A program made the position numbers and the translations under genes. A model generated the notes under the pieces. The model had not been told where the DNA came from, did no database searches, and saw nothing but the letters and a program-made list of their open reading frames with translations. A stretch of 64,000 nt of DNA from Rhodobacter capsulatus (GTDB lineage: Bacteria; Pseudomonadota; Alphaproteobacteria; Rhodobacterales; Rhodobacteraceae): contig NZ_QKZO01000014.1 in NCBI RefSeq assembly GCF_003254295.1, positions 1 to 64,000 on the forward strand, read 5' to 3'. Shown piece by piece: positions 50,163 through 61,015 of this stretch (its first letter is position 1; every line of letters begins with the position of its first letter).

Positions 50163-52430
50163 ATGACCCGTTTTGCCGCCCCCATCGCCGAACAGATCTG
50201 GGACATGAAATACCGGCTGAAGGATGCCGATGGCCTGCCGCTGGATGTGTCGGTCGAAGACAGCTGGCGCCGGGTGGCCCGCGATCTGGCCTCGGTCGAG
50301 GCCGATCCGGCGCTCTGGGAGCCGAAATTCTACGCCGCGCTGGAAGATTTCAAATTCCTGCCCGCGGGGCGGATTCTGGCGGGCGCGGGCACCGGCCGGG
50401 CGGTGACCTTGTTCAACTGCTTCGTCATGGGCACGATCCCCGATTCGATGGGCGGCATCTTCGACATGCTGAAGGAAGCCGCGCTGACGATGCAGCAGGG
50501 CGGCGGCATCGGCTATGATTTCTCGACGATCCGGCCGCGCGGCGCGGCGGTGAAGGGGGTGGCGGCCGATGCCTCGGGGCCGCTCTCGTTCATGGATGTC
50601 TGGGATGCGATGTGCCGCACGATCATGTCGGCCGGCTCGCGCAGGGGCGCGATGATGGCGACGATGCGCTGCGATCACCCCGATATCGAGGCCTTCATCA
50701 CCGCGAAACAGGATTCGGCCCGGCTGCGGATGTTCAACCTCTCGGTGCTGATCACCGATGCCTTCATGGAAGCGGTGAAGGCCGACGGGCCGTGGGAGCT
50801 GGTCTTTGACGGCAAGGTCTATCACACGCTGAACGCCCGCGATCTGTGGAACAAGATCATGCGCGCGACCTATGATTTCGCGGAACCCGGGGTGATCTTC
50901 ATCGACCGGATCAATGCGATGAACAACCTGGCCTATCTGGAGCAGATCGCGGCGACGAACCCCTGCGGCGAGCAGCCGCTGCCGCCCTATGGCGCCTGTC
51001 TGCTCGGCTCGGTCAACCTCGCCCGGCTGGTCACGGCGCCCTTCACCGATCAGGCCCGGCTGGATCTGGCGGCGCTGGACGAACTCGTTCGCACCTCGGT
51101 GCGGATGATGGACAATGTCGTCGATGCCAGCCGCTTCCCGCTGCCGCAACAGGAGGCCGAGGCCGCAAACAAGCGCCGGATCGGGCTTGGGGTGACGGGG
51201 CTTGCCGATGCGCTTTTGATGCTGGGCCTGCGCTATGGCGACGACCGGGCGGCGGCGCAGACCGAAGCCTGGATGAAGGCGATTGCCCGGGCGGCCTATC
51301 TGGCCTCGGTCGATCTGGCCCGGGAAAAGGGTGCTTTCCCGCTGTTCGATGCCGAGAAATATCTGAGCAGCGGCAACATGGTGCAGATGGACGACGATGT
51401 CCGTCAGGCGATCGCCACGCATGGGATCCGCAATGCGCTTTTGACCTCGATCGCCCCCACCGGGACGATCTCGCTTTATGCGGGCAACGTGTCTTCGGGC
51501 ATCGAGCCGGTCTTTGCCTATGCCTATACCCGCAAGGTGCTGCAAAAGGACGGGAGCCGGACCGAGGAAGAGGTGGTCGATTACGCGGTGAAGCTGTGGC
51601 GGGACATGAAAGGCGACGTTGCCCTGCCCGAGTATTTCGTCAACGCCCAGACGCTGGCGCCGATGGATCACGTCAAGATGCAGGCGGCGGCGCAGAAATG
51701 GATCGACTCGAGCATCTCGAAAACGATCAACTGCCCGGTGGACATCAGCTTTGACGATTTCAAGGATGTCTACATGGCGGCCTTTGAAAGCGGCTGCAAG
51801 GGCTGCACCACCTACCGCCCGAACGAGGTGACGGGATCGGTTTTGACAGTTTCCGAAACTTCGGAAAAGACCCCCGAGACCGAGACCGGCGCCGAAGTGG
51901 TCTATCTGACCGAACCGCTGGACCGGCCGCCGTCGCTGGAGGGGGCGACCTACAAGCTGAAATGGCCGGGGTCGGAACATGCGATCTACATCACGGTGAA
52001 CGACATCGTGCAGGGCGGGCATCGCCGACCTTTCGAGGTTTTCATAAATTCCAAGAACATGGAGCATTACGCCTGGACGGTGGCGCTGACGCGGATGATC
52101 TCGGCGGTGTTCCGGCGTGGTGGCGATGTGAGCTTCGTGGTGGGGGAACTCAAGGCGGTCTTCGATCCGCGCGGCGGCGCCTGGATGGCGGGGCAATACA
52201 TCCCCTCGATCCTGGCGGCGATCGGCGGCGTGATCGAGCGGCATCTGGTGGCGACGGGCTTCATCGCGGGCGAGGGGATGGGCCTGAAAAGCGACCCCCG
52301 CGCCGAGGCGATGGTGGTGGGCGAGGCGCCGAGAGGAGAGGCCTGTCCGTCCTGCGGCAGCTACGCGCTGCGCAAGGTGGAGGGGTGCCTGACCTGCGCC
52401 GACTGCGGCCATTCCAAGTGTTCGGGTTGA
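50163..52430 (+). CDS. nrdJ: Adenosylcobalamin-dependent ribonucleotide reductase (class II)
   Basis: A 755-residue enzyme converting ribonucleotides to deoxyribonucleotides with a B12-derived radical, so oxygen-independent. LPAGRILAGAG, the first active-site Cys in FNCFVMG, QGGGIGYDFS and TNPCGEQPLPPYGACLLGSVNL (radical and substrate Cys/Glu) are present. The C-terminal tail CPSCGSYALRKVEGCLTCADCGHSKCSG has paired Cys for zinc or redox relay. AAGGATG before the ATG fixes the start. Two NrdR-type boxes upstream and an intrinsic terminator downstream frame a single-gene unit. Confidence 0.95.
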   Translation: MTRFAAPIAEQIWDMKYRLKDADGLPLDVSVEDSWRRVARDLASVEADPALWEPKFYAALEDFKFLPAGRILAGAGTGRAVTLFNCFVMGTIPDSMGGIFDMLKEAALTMQQGGGIGYDFSTIRPRGAAVKGVAADASGPLSFMDVWDAMCRTIMSAGSRRGAMMATMRCDHPDIEAFITAKQDSARLRMFNLSVLITDAFMEAVKADGPWELVFDGKVYHTLNARDLWNKIMRATYDFAEPGVIFIDRINAMNNLAYLEQIAATNPCGEQPLPPYGACLLGSVNLARLVTAPFTDQARLDLAALDELVRTSVRMMDNVVDASRFPLPQQEAEAANKRRIGLGVTGLADALLMLGLRYGDDRAAAQTEAWMKAIARAAYLASVDLAREKGAFPLFDAEKYLSSGNMVQMDDDVRQAIATHGIRNALLTSIAPTGTISLYAGNVSSGIEPVFAYAYTRKVLQKDGSRTEEEVVDYAVKLWRDMKGDVALPEYFVNAQTLAPMDHVKMQAAAQKWIDSSISKTINCPVDISFDDFKDVYMAAFESGCKGCTTYRPNEVTGSVLTVSETSEKTPETETGAEVVYLTEPLDRPPSLEGATYKLKWPGSEHAIYITVNDIVQGGHRRPFEVFINSKNMEHYAWTVALTRMISAVFRRGGDVSFVVGELKAVFDPRGGAWMAGQYIPSILAAIGGVIERHLVATGFIAGEGMGLKSDPRAEAMVVGEAPRGEACPSCGSYALRKVEGCLTCADCGHSKCSG

Positions 52431-52511
52431 AGAGCTTTGGGAGCCTCTTGTTGGACCCACTATAAAATGTCCATTTCCGGGATGATGTGACCATTCCGGC
52501 ACAGCATTAAT

Positions 52512-52549
52512 GACCACCGGCGGCAGCCCCGTCGGTGGTCTCTTTTTAT
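52512..52549 (+). terminator. Intrinsic terminator of nrdJ
   Basis: GACCACCG (52512-52519) pairs with CGGTGGTC (52533-52540), and TCTTTTTATAT follows directly. Stem plus T run 82 bp after the nrdJ stop. Confidence 0.85.
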
Positions 52550-52820
52550 ATCAATGGTTTGCGCGTCTGGTGGATTTGCGGACTTTTGTCACGCTGGACT
52601 GGGCGCCTAATGGTTGCGGCGCGGGACAAACTTGCCATTCGCCGCAAAACTCGCTGTCCTGCCCGTCTAAATTTGTCCTTTTGGCACCCAATGTTTGGCC
52701 TTTCGTCAGGCAGCGTTTGGCCTCTTGCCAGAAACGGGCGTAAATACTGCGATTGGGCGGCTGAAACGGCTCGCTACGAGGTGACGTCGTCTCCACCTCC
52801 CCAACTGTCGAGGCATTCAG

Positions 52821-52910
52821 GGGCACATTATACCAGGGTTTGCGGTTGCGGCACTTGTAGCGCTCGTCCAATTTCTGGAGTTCGCCCGTCACGACATCAG
52901 CCTGTGCTTG
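52821..52910 (-). pseudogene. Remnant of a DNA adenine methyltransferase C-terminal region
   Basis: The minus strand reads GELQKLDERYKCRNRKPWYNVP. R-Y-K-C-R-x-R-x-P-W-Y-x-V-P is a motif I associate with restriction-type N6-adenine DNA methyltransferases. Nothing recognisable precedes or follows it, and the frame is cut by the anf terminator, so this would be a decayed fragment left from a lost mobile or restriction locus. Confidence 0.4.
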
Positions 52911-52918
52911 AAGCGGAA

Positions 52919-52940
52919 GGCGGGAGGCACGCCTCCCGCC
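52919..52940 (-). terminator. Terminator of the anf operon
   Basis: GGCGGGAGGC and GCCTCCCGCC form a perfect 10-bp stem with a two-base loop, 20 bp after the anf3 stop on the minus strand, followed by TTCCGCTT. Confidence 0.7.
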
Positions 52941-52959
52941 TTTCTGCGGAAATGCCCGT

Positions 52960-53616
52960 TCAGAGCCCGAAGGTGCGGACGAAATCGGGCATGGCGATGC
53001 CGGGGCGCAGGTTCGGATCGGGCACCGGGGCGTCCGTCACCATCCGCACCGGCACATGCCCGGCCCAGAGATCGAGCGCCAGATCGGCCGCATCCTCGTC
53101 GGGCAGACCGGCGGCGACCTTGGCCGAAACCTCGTCAAGTTTCATCCGGATCACCTTTGACGCCTTCCATTCCTGTTCGGTCGGTGGGCGGGCATAATCC
53201 CACAGCCCCGGCGCCAGACGGGTGACAAAGGCCTCGAGCGCGGTCTTCTTGTCGTCGCCCTCGACCAGTTCGGTTTTGCCAAAGGCCATGACCGAGCGAT
53301 AGAGGATATTGTGATCAAAGGCCGCCCGGGAAAACGCCACGCCGTCCAGATGCGTGACCGAGAAACAGACCGGCACGCCGCTTTCCTGATTGCGCAGCAT
53401 CCGGCTGGCGGAAGACCCGTGCCAATAGACGTGATCGCCGATCCGCCAATGGCAGGTCGGCGTCACGATCGGCGCGCCGTCCACCACATAACCGATCTGG
53501 CACACCAGCGCCGCGTCGATGATCGCGTCGATGGTCGGGCGGTCATAGGCGGCCAGCCAGTGGAAGCGCTTCACGCGGGTGCGGTCGGTCGGCGCGGGAA
53601 CGGGGGTCTCGGTCAT
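52960..53616 (-). CDS. anf3: Anf3, flavin/heme oxidase-like protein of the Fe-nitrogenase operon
   Basis: A 218-residue protein of the pyridoxamine-phosphate-oxidase-like split-barrel family (CQIGYVVDGAPIVTPTCHWRIGDHVYWHGSSASRMLRNQ, PVCFSVTHLDGVAFSRAAFDHNILYRSVMAFG). The homologue in Azotobacter vinelandii is, as I recall, an FAD and heme b protein acting as a low-potential oxidase that protects the Fe-nitrogenase from oxygen. Here it is the last gene of the anf operon, 11 bp after anfR, followed by a strong hairpin. Start ATG 53616 has GGAAAG upstream. Confidence 0.88.
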   Translation of the reverse strand: MTETPVPAPTDRTRVKRFHWLAAYDRPTIDAIIDAALVCQIGYVVDGAPIVTPTCHWRIGDHVYWHGSSASRMLRNQESGVPVCFSVTHLDGVAFSRAAFDHNILYRSVMAFGKTELVEGDDKKTALEAFVTRLAPGLWDYARPPTEQEWKASKVIRMKLDEVSAKVAAGLPDEDAADLALDLWAGHVPVRMVTDAPVPDPNLRPGIAMPDFVRTFGL

Positions 53617-53627
53617 GGTCTTTCCTT

Positions 53628-54149
53628 TCAGCAGCAGGAGCCGGCGAAGATCGGCAGGGTAATCGCCATCGGCACCGGATAGGCCGGGTCGGTGGCGGGC
53701 AGCGCCGCGAGCGCCGCGATGTAATCGGCGGGCAGGCCGTGCAGCCGCGCCCCTTCGACGATGCGGTCGCGATAGGGGCGGCTGGGCGGTTTTTCCGCGC
53801 GCCGTTCGGTCTTGATCAGCGCCACCGCCCCCAAGGATAGGCCATCCTCGGTCGTCACGTCGAGCGGGGTGTGGAAATAACGCCCGGTGCCGTTCAGCTT
53901 CACGCCGCGGGCGGCTTCCAGCCTCTCGGCCTCGGACGGCGCAAGGGCGTAAAGCACGCCCGGCACATGGGCGTCGGGATCGGGGATCAGACTTTCCTCG
54001 GCCCCGTCCCAGACCCGCGAATGGCCGAAGAAGCCGATCCGCCAGCCCTTGGCGCTGGCCCGCGCCAGCGGTTTCGCCGAGGGGCAGAGCTTGCCGATCT
54101 CCTCGGGGTGCAGATCAAGCCCATAGGCAAAGACGAGAACCTGTTTCAT
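53628..54149 (-). CDS. anfR: AnfR (Anf2), gamma-glutamylcyclotransferase-like accessory protein
   Basis: A 173-residue protein with the gamma-glutamylcyclotransferase-like fold: VFAYGLDLHPEEIGKLCPSAKPLARASAKGWRIGF (Y-G-x-N-like loop reads Y-G-L-D-L), then VPGVLYALAPSEAERLEAARG with the conserved Glu region. It ends in two Cys (AGSCC). In R. capsulatus this position is occupied by anfR, needed for full Fe-nitrogenase activity; its biochemical role is not settled. ATGA overlap with anfO implies coupled synthesis. Confidence 0.87.
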   Translation of the reverse strand: MKQVLVFAYGLDLHPEEIGKLCPSAKPLARASAKGWRIGFFGHSRVWDGAEESLIPDPDAHVPGVLYALAPSEAERLEAARGVKLNGTGRYFHTPLDVTTEDGLSLGAVALIKTERRAEKPPSRPYRDRIVEGARLHGLPADYIAALAALPATDPAYPVPMAITLPIFAGSCC

Positions 54150-54826
54150 TGCGCGTGTTCCTTTTGCCGTGCGACGGTGATGAAAAGCGCGCCCTCGCGG
54201 CGGTCTTCGGTGAAGCGCAGGCCCATCGCGCGAAGGGTGCGGGCGAACCAGCGCGGTTGATGGTCCATGCGGATGAGAAGCGGGCGAAACGGTTCCGCGG
54301 CAAGGATCGGACCCAGAACCGAACGCGAATTGTGCCGGGCGTCGGCGGCGAGCGTCGCGGCCAGATCGATGAACCGGGTGCCGTCGGGGCGGTCTTCGGG
54401 GCGCACCTCGGGCGGCGGGGAAAGCGCCGTCACCCTGCTGCCGCAGCTGCCGCAGCCCGCTTCGGGTTTCGCGTCGCAGCAGGCGGCCTGATTGGCCCGT
54501 TCCTCCTCGCCCGCGCAGACCGAGGCCAGCATCGCCTCGACGGGCCCGGTCGAGCGCCAGACGCTGAACCCGTATTGTTCCTGCAAGAGCGAATAGACAT
54601 AGCCGCGCACCTCGGCCGAGATCAGCACGGTGCAGGGGGCAAGCGCGAAGACCATGCGTTCGACGGCGGCGCGCAGGGCCGCGATGCCGCCCGCGCGCGG
54701 CAATTCCAGCGGCCAGTCCTCGACAAGCCGCCAGTCATCGCCGCTGCCCTCGTAAAGGACCAGCCGACCCGGGGCGTTCAGGCTGACGGGCTGGCCGGTG
54801 TCGTCCAGAAAAACCGCGATCTGCAT
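54146..54826 (-). CDS. anfO: AnfO (Anf1), Fe-nitrogenase accessory protein
   Basis: A 226-residue protein of the Fe-only nitrogenase accessory AnfO family. MQIAVFLDDTGQPVSLNAPGRLVLYE at the start and IDLAATLAADARHNSRSVLGPILAAEPFRPLLIRMDHQPRWFARTL near the end define two domains, separated by a Cys-rich linker (QAACCDAKPEAGCGSCGSR) that could bind metal or a cluster. The family occurs only with anf genes, to my knowledge. It follows anfK after 70 bp that contain a hairpin. Confidence 0.9.
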   Translation of the reverse strand: MQIAVFLDDTGQPVSLNAPGRLVLYEGSGDDWRLVEDWPLELPRAGGIAALRAAVERMVFALAPCTVLISAEVRGYVYSLLQEQYGFSVWRSTGPVEAMLASVCAGEEERANQAACCDAKPEAGCGSCGSRVTALSPPPEVRPEDRPDGTRFIDLAATLAADARHNSRSVLGPILAAEPFRPLLIRMDHQPRWFARTLRAMGLRFTEDRREGALFITVARQKEHAQ

Positions 54827-54854
54827 GGGAAGCTCCTGACGCGAAAGGGAAAAG

Positions 54855-54877
54855 GCCGGGCCACGGGGCGGCCCGGC
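54855..54877 (-). promoter_or_regulatory. Intercistronic hairpin between anfK and anfO
   Basis: GCCGGGCC (54855-54862) pairs with GGCCCGGC (54870-54877); on the minus strand CTTTTCCC follows. It can act as a partial terminator or as a 3' stabiliser for the structural-gene message, lowering expression of the accessory genes. Confidence 0.6.
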
Positions 54878-54896
54878 AGGTTGCGCGGCGATGCCG

Positions 54897-56279
54897 TCAC
54901 CACACGTTGAGGATCCATTCCTTGTGTTTCTTCGCCTCCATGTCGGCGAAAAGCGTGTTGGCCATGGTTTCGGCCAGGAACATCGCCCCGCCGTAGCCCA
55001 GCACCGGATGGCGATACATCCCCGCCCGGTCGTAGGTCGGGAAGCCCACGCGGACCATCGGCACCTTGTAGTCGATCGAGATGAACCGGCCCTTGGAATG
55101 GCCGAGGATCAGATCGAGTTCGAGCCCCTGCTGGATGCGGCTTTCCAGATCCCAGAAATCGGCGTTCGTCACGATTTCCAGATCCGGCGCGTTTTCCTGC
55201 AGCGCCAGCACGCGGGGGTCTTTCACATAGCCCGAGTTGTCATCGCCCAGCAGCAGCAGTTTCGGCTTCATTTCGAGGTCAAGGCAGAACTCGGTCAGGC
55301 CGATGGCCAGATCGGGGTTGGCATAGATCGCCACCCGCTTGTCGGCCAGGAACATGTGGCCGATGTCGGCGATGGCATCGAGCGCCAGACCGCGTTCCCT
55401 GACGAGCCTCGCCGGGATCGGCTGGCCGGTCATCTCGGACACCGCTTTCAGGAAGGCATCGGTGTTGCGGATGCCGACCGGGGTCGGGCCGATCACCGAG
55501 GGCACCTTGAACTTCTTGCGCAGATATTCGGCGGCCTTCATCCCCTCGTAGCGATTGAGCGCGATGGTGCCTTTCGCATTCGCCGTATCGCGCAGATCCT
55601 CGATCGTGGTCGAGCCGTGCGAGTGATGCTCCAGATCGGGCATCAGGGGGCTGTCAAAGCTTTCGACCTCGAAGAGCACATTGGCCTTGACCTCCATCAC
55701 CTCGAGAAGGTGCTTGAGCTCCTTCACATCGCCCGGATTCACCCAGCCGGTGATCAGGTTGATCTTGTCGCTGGGTTCGTCCTTCGTCGCGAATTTCTTT
55801 ACGAAATCATGCACCGCCTTGTCATAGCCGGTGATCATCGAGCCGACGAAGCTGGGGCAATGCACGGTCAGCAGATGCACTTCGCGGCCCGGGAACTTGG
55901 TCGGCAGAAGCTCGTCTTCAAGTTTCGAGAGCAGCCCGTCGACGTCATCGCCGATGATTTCGGTCGAGCAGGTGGTGATGATCGGCACCACCTTCACATC
56001 GGGGTAGCGCGTCAGCAGCACCTCGACCGCGGTTTCGACACGGTCGAGCGCGCCGAAGACCGCGCCATCTTCATGAACCGACGACGAGGCGATCTCGAAG
56101 CTTTCCTTCATGTGCTGAGAGATCAGCAGCCGCACGAACATCACGCAGCCCTGGCCGCCGTGAACGATGCCGATGCAATCCTTGATCCCGATCGAGGCGA
56201 ATTGCGCCCCGGCGGGCTGGCAGGTGAAGATCGGGTTGATCGTGCCTTCCCGCGCCTTCTGGGTGACCTGGCAAGTCAT
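54897..56279 (-). CDS. anfK: Fe-only nitrogenase, beta subunit AnfK
   Basis: A 460-residue subunit of the FeFe protein, forming with AnfD the heterohexamer core and holding half of the P-cluster. P-cluster ligands are Cys20 (IFTCQPAGA), Cys45 (GGQGCVMF) and Cys104 (IITTCSTEIIGDD). The short N-terminus (MTCQVTQKAREGTINPIFTC) is typical of AnfK and VnfK and lacks the long extension of NifK. HGGQGCVMFVR and STEIIGDDVDG are family motifs. It follows anfG by 13 bp. Confidence 0.97.
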   Translation of the reverse strand: MTCQVTQKAREGTINPIFTCQPAGAQFASIGIKDCIGIVHGGQGCVMFVRLLISQHMKESFEIASSSVHEDGAVFGALDRVETAVEVLLTRYPDVKVVPIITTCSTEIIGDDVDGLLSKLEDELLPTKFPGREVHLLTVHCPSFVGSMITGYDKAVHDFVKKFATKDEPSDKINLITGWVNPGDVKELKHLLEVMEVKANVLFEVESFDSPLMPDLEHHSHGSTTIEDLRDTANAKGTIALNRYEGMKAAEYLRKKFKVPSVIGPTPVGIRNTDAFLKAVSEMTGQPIPARLVRERGLALDAIADIGHMFLADKRVAIYANPDLAIGLTEFCLDLEMKPKLLLLGDDNSGYVKDPRVLALQENAPDLEIVTNADFWDLESRIQQGLELDLILGHSKGRFISIDYKVPMVRVGFPTYDRAGMYRHPVLGYGGAMFLAETMANTLFADMEAKKHKEWILNVW

Positions 56280-56292
56280 TGGGGTCTTCCTT

Positions 56293-56640
56293 TCAATAAT
56301 GCGGGACGGTCAGCTCGGTATTGAGCGAGCCGTGAACGGTGAGATGGTCGATCTTTTCGTGCAACGCCTTGAACAGGCTTTTGATCTCGGGCTTGGTCAT
56401 CGCCATCAGCCAGGGGAAGCGGGCCTTGTAGGCGCGCGACAGGATCACCGCATCGACCCAGTAGCAGCGGTCCATCGCGGTTTCATGCACCGGCTCCTCG
56501 CCGCAGAGAATCTCGCAGGTCTGCGACAGGATGCCCGCATTCTGCTTCAGCCGGTCCCAGCCGCGCGAATTGAACTGCCACAGGCAGTTCTTCATGATGT
56601 AATCGACGAGCGGGTCGAGTTTTTCGCTGATATCGGTCAT
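56293..56640 (-). CDS. anfG: Fe-only nitrogenase, delta (gamma-like) subunit AnfG
   Basis: A 115-residue small subunit found only in alternative nitrogenases; it binds AnfD and is thought to stabilise cofactor insertion and Fe protein docking. LDPLVDYIMKNCLWQFNSRGWDRLKQNAGIL and MDRCYWVDAVILSRAYKARFPWLM are the conserved blocks. ATG 56640 gives the standard length; the longer open frame reads into anfD. Lies 7 bp after the anfD stop. Confidence 0.96.
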   Translation of the reverse strand: MTDISEKLDPLVDYIMKNCLWQFNSRGWDRLKQNAGILSQTCEILCGEEPVHETAMDRCYWVDAVILSRAYKARFPWLMAMTKPEIKSLFKALHEKIDHLTVHGSLNTELTVPHY

Positions 56641-56647
56641 CTGTCCC

Positions 56648-59157
<2,510 letters not shown>

Positions 59158-59177
59158 CTACCGTCTGAACCCTATAG

Positions 59178-59194
59178 AGCAGCCCCCGTGCCAA
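59178..59194 (-). promoter_or_regulatory. Sigma-54 promoter of anfH
   Basis: On the minus strand TTGGCACGGGGGCTGCT has GG and GC ten bases apart, the -24/-12 pattern of RpoN promoters. The start site would fall near 59167, giving a leader of about 50 bases before the anfH ATG. Confidence 0.85.
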
Positions 59195-59283
59195 GGCGGC
59201 TTCGGGGCGGAAAGAAGCCATCAAGACATTGATAATAAATATATTTTCTTGACCCCTCTATCCCACCGCCCGACAGGAAATCC

Positions 59284-59315
59284 TTACCGTTATGTAACCG
59301 ATTACCGTTCGGTAA
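59284..59315. promoter_or_regulatory. Two AnfA-type upstream activator dyads
   Basis: TTACCGTTATGTAA (59284-59297) and TTACCGTTCGGTAA (59302-59315) are both TTAC-N6-GTAA and lie 18 bp apart. They sit about 117-148 bp upstream of the predicted anfH start site, the right distance for a sigma-54 enhancer-binding protein. A. vinelandii AnfA sites are also tandem GTAC-like dyads. Assignment to AnfA is by position. Confidence 0.7.
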
Positions 59316-59340
59316 ACGGACTTCCGAACGGGCTGCAGCA

Positions 59341-59367
59341 AAGAAAAAGCCCCGCCGAAGCGGGGCC
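59341..59367 (-). terminator. Terminator of anfA
   Basis: GCCCCGC (59350-59356) pairs with GCGGGGC (59361-59367); on the minus strand TTTTTCTTT follows. Lies 23-49 bp after the anfA stop and separates anfA from the anfH regulatory region. Confidence 0.85.
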
Positions 59368-59389
59368 GGGATTCGGTCAGCGCCGCCGA

Positions 59390-61006
59390 TCAGGCTGAGG
59401 CGCGATAACGATGCGGGTCGATGCCGAGCCGCCCCATCCGCAGCCCCAGCACCCGGCGCGACACCTGCAGAAGCTCCGCCGCCTGGCCGATATTGCCCTG
59501 CGTCGTCTTCAGCGCCTCGACGATCATCTCGGTCTCGACCAGCCGGACCTTTTCCTCCAGCCCCAGCCCCAGCGTCGTCCCGGTCTCGCGCGCCGTCTGC
59601 AGCGAGGGCGGCAGGTTCCAGGCATGGATCACCGCGTCATCCGACAGGATCACCGCCCGCTCGATGACGTTTTCCAGCTCGCGGACATTGCCGGGCCAGT
59701 GATAGGCCATCAGCATGTTCAACGCGGGCGTCGAGATTCGCTTGACCGATTTCTCCATCGCCTTGCAGGCCTTGGCGACGAAATGATCGGCCAGCAGAAT
59801 GATGTCCGAGCCTCGCTCGCGCAACGGCGGCACGGTAATCGGCACGACGTTGAGGCGGTAAAACAGATCCTCGCGAAAGTGCCCCTCGGCCACCATCCGC
59901 ACCAGTTCCCGGTTCGTCGCCGCAATCACCCGCACATCGACCTGAACCGGCGTCGTGCCGCCCACCCGTTCCAGCGTGCGATCCTGCAGCACCCGCAACA
60001 GCTTCGCCTGCACCGAGGGGCTGAGTTCGCCCAGCTCGTCCAGAAACAACGTGCCGCCATCGGCCTGTTCGAACAGCCCCTTGCGACTGGCCAGGGCCCC
60101 GGTGAAGGCGCCCTTCTCATGGCCGAAGAGCAGGCTTTCCGCGAGCGTCTCGGGGATCGCGGCGCAGTTGAAGCGCACGAAAGGTTTCGCGGCGCGGTCC
60201 GAGGAATAATGAATGGCCGAAGCGACCAGTTCCTTGCCGACCCCGCTTTCGCCGAGGATCAGCACCGTCGCCCGCGTCTTCGAGACCTTGCCGATCAGAT
60301 CATAGACATCGGCCATCATCGCCTTGGAATTGCCGATGATATTGCCGGGCTTGAAGCGTTCGCGCAGGGCATCGCGCAATTCGCGGTTCTCGCGTTCCAG
60401 CTCCAGCTTTTCGACATTGGCGATCAGGTAAAGCTCGACCGTCGGCGCGATCATCAGCGCGATGGCGGCCAGAAACTCGGCATCCTGCTTCAAAAGCCGC
60501 TGGTTGAGGTAACTGCGCTCGCCGCCGATCGTGCCCAGAACCCGCTTGCCCAGCATGATCGGCACGCAGACGAAGGCGCGTTTGCGCCGGGATTCCCCCG
60601 CATGCGCCCCGGTGCGATCCAGAAAATCGGGGCTCTCGTGCAGCCGCGGCGCGATGATCACCCGCCCCGTCTCGGCGACCTTGCCGGTGATGCCCTCGCC
60701 CATCGCATAGACGCCGCGGCTTTCCTCTTCCGCGGTCAGCCCGAAGCTTTGATGGATGAAGACCTGGCCGCGGCGGCGGTCCATCAGCGCGACGCTGCCG
60801 CGCTCCATCCGCATCTCTGAGCGCATCGTCTTCAGGATCATGCCCAGGCTCTCGCCCGGATCGGGCGATTGCGAAATCACCGCATTGAGCCGGTAAAGCG
60901 TCGGCAACAGGTTCACCCGACATTCGCCGGTGAAACACTGGCCGAATTCGTCCTCGGGACTGGCCTGCCCCAGCTCGAGTGCCTCGACCTGATCCTCGCC
61001 GCACAT
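59390..61006 (-). CDS. anfA: AnfA, sigma-54-dependent activator of the anf operon
   Basis: A 538-residue enhancer-binding protein of the NifA group. N-terminal GAF domain (about 40-205), AAA+ domain with GESGVGKE, GAFTGA (contact to sigma-54) and GGTLFLDELGELS, then a Fis-type HTH (GNIGQAAELLQVSRRVLGLRMGRLGI). Cys24 and Cys29 near the start (GQCFTGECR) match the spacing of the Cys pair known to be essential in A. vinelandii AnfA. The ATG at 61006 follows GGAG; the longer frame would include the Mo-box. Transcribed towards anfH with a terminator between. Confidence 0.95.
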   Translation of the reverse strand: MCGEDQVEALELGQASPEDEFGQCFTGECRVNLLPTLYRLNAVISQSPDPGESLGMILKTMRSEMRMERGSVALMDRRRGQVFIHQSFGLTAEEESRGVYAMGEGITGKVAETGRVIIAPRLHESPDFLDRTGAHAGESRRKRAFVCVPIMLGKRVLGTIGGERSYLNQRLLKQDAEFLAAIALMIAPTVELYLIANVEKLELERENRELRDALRERFKPGNIIGNSKAMMADVYDLIGKVSKTRATVLILGESGVGKELVASAIHYSSDRAAKPFVRFNCAAIPETLAESLLFGHEKGAFTGALASRKGLFEQADGGTLFLDELGELSPSVQAKLLRVLQDRTLERVGGTTPVQVDVRVIAATNRELVRMVAEGHFREDLFYRLNVVPITVPPLRERGSDIILLADHFVAKACKAMEKSVKRISTPALNMLMAYHWPGNVRELENVIERAVILSDDAVIHAWNLPPSLQTARETGTTLGLGLEEKVRLVETEMIVEALKTTQGNIGQAAELLQVSRRVLGLRMGRLGIDPHRYRASA

Positions 61007-61015
61007 GATCGACTC

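Larger units (their letters stand above)
52431..52959. other. Degraded intergenic region after nrdJ, 529 bp
   Basis: Holds the nrdJ terminator, then about 370 bp that is less GC-rich than its surroundings, with no convincing gene, then the terminator of the anf operon. On the minus strand a 113-codon frame (52551-52892) includes a short methyltransferase-like segment but otherwise looks like non-coding sequence. Confidence 0.6.

Noticed and set aside
52551-52892. 113-codon minus-strand gene
   Set aside because: Only the first 24 residues resemble a protein family; the rest is without motif and it has no ribosome-binding site, so it is listed as a remnant only.
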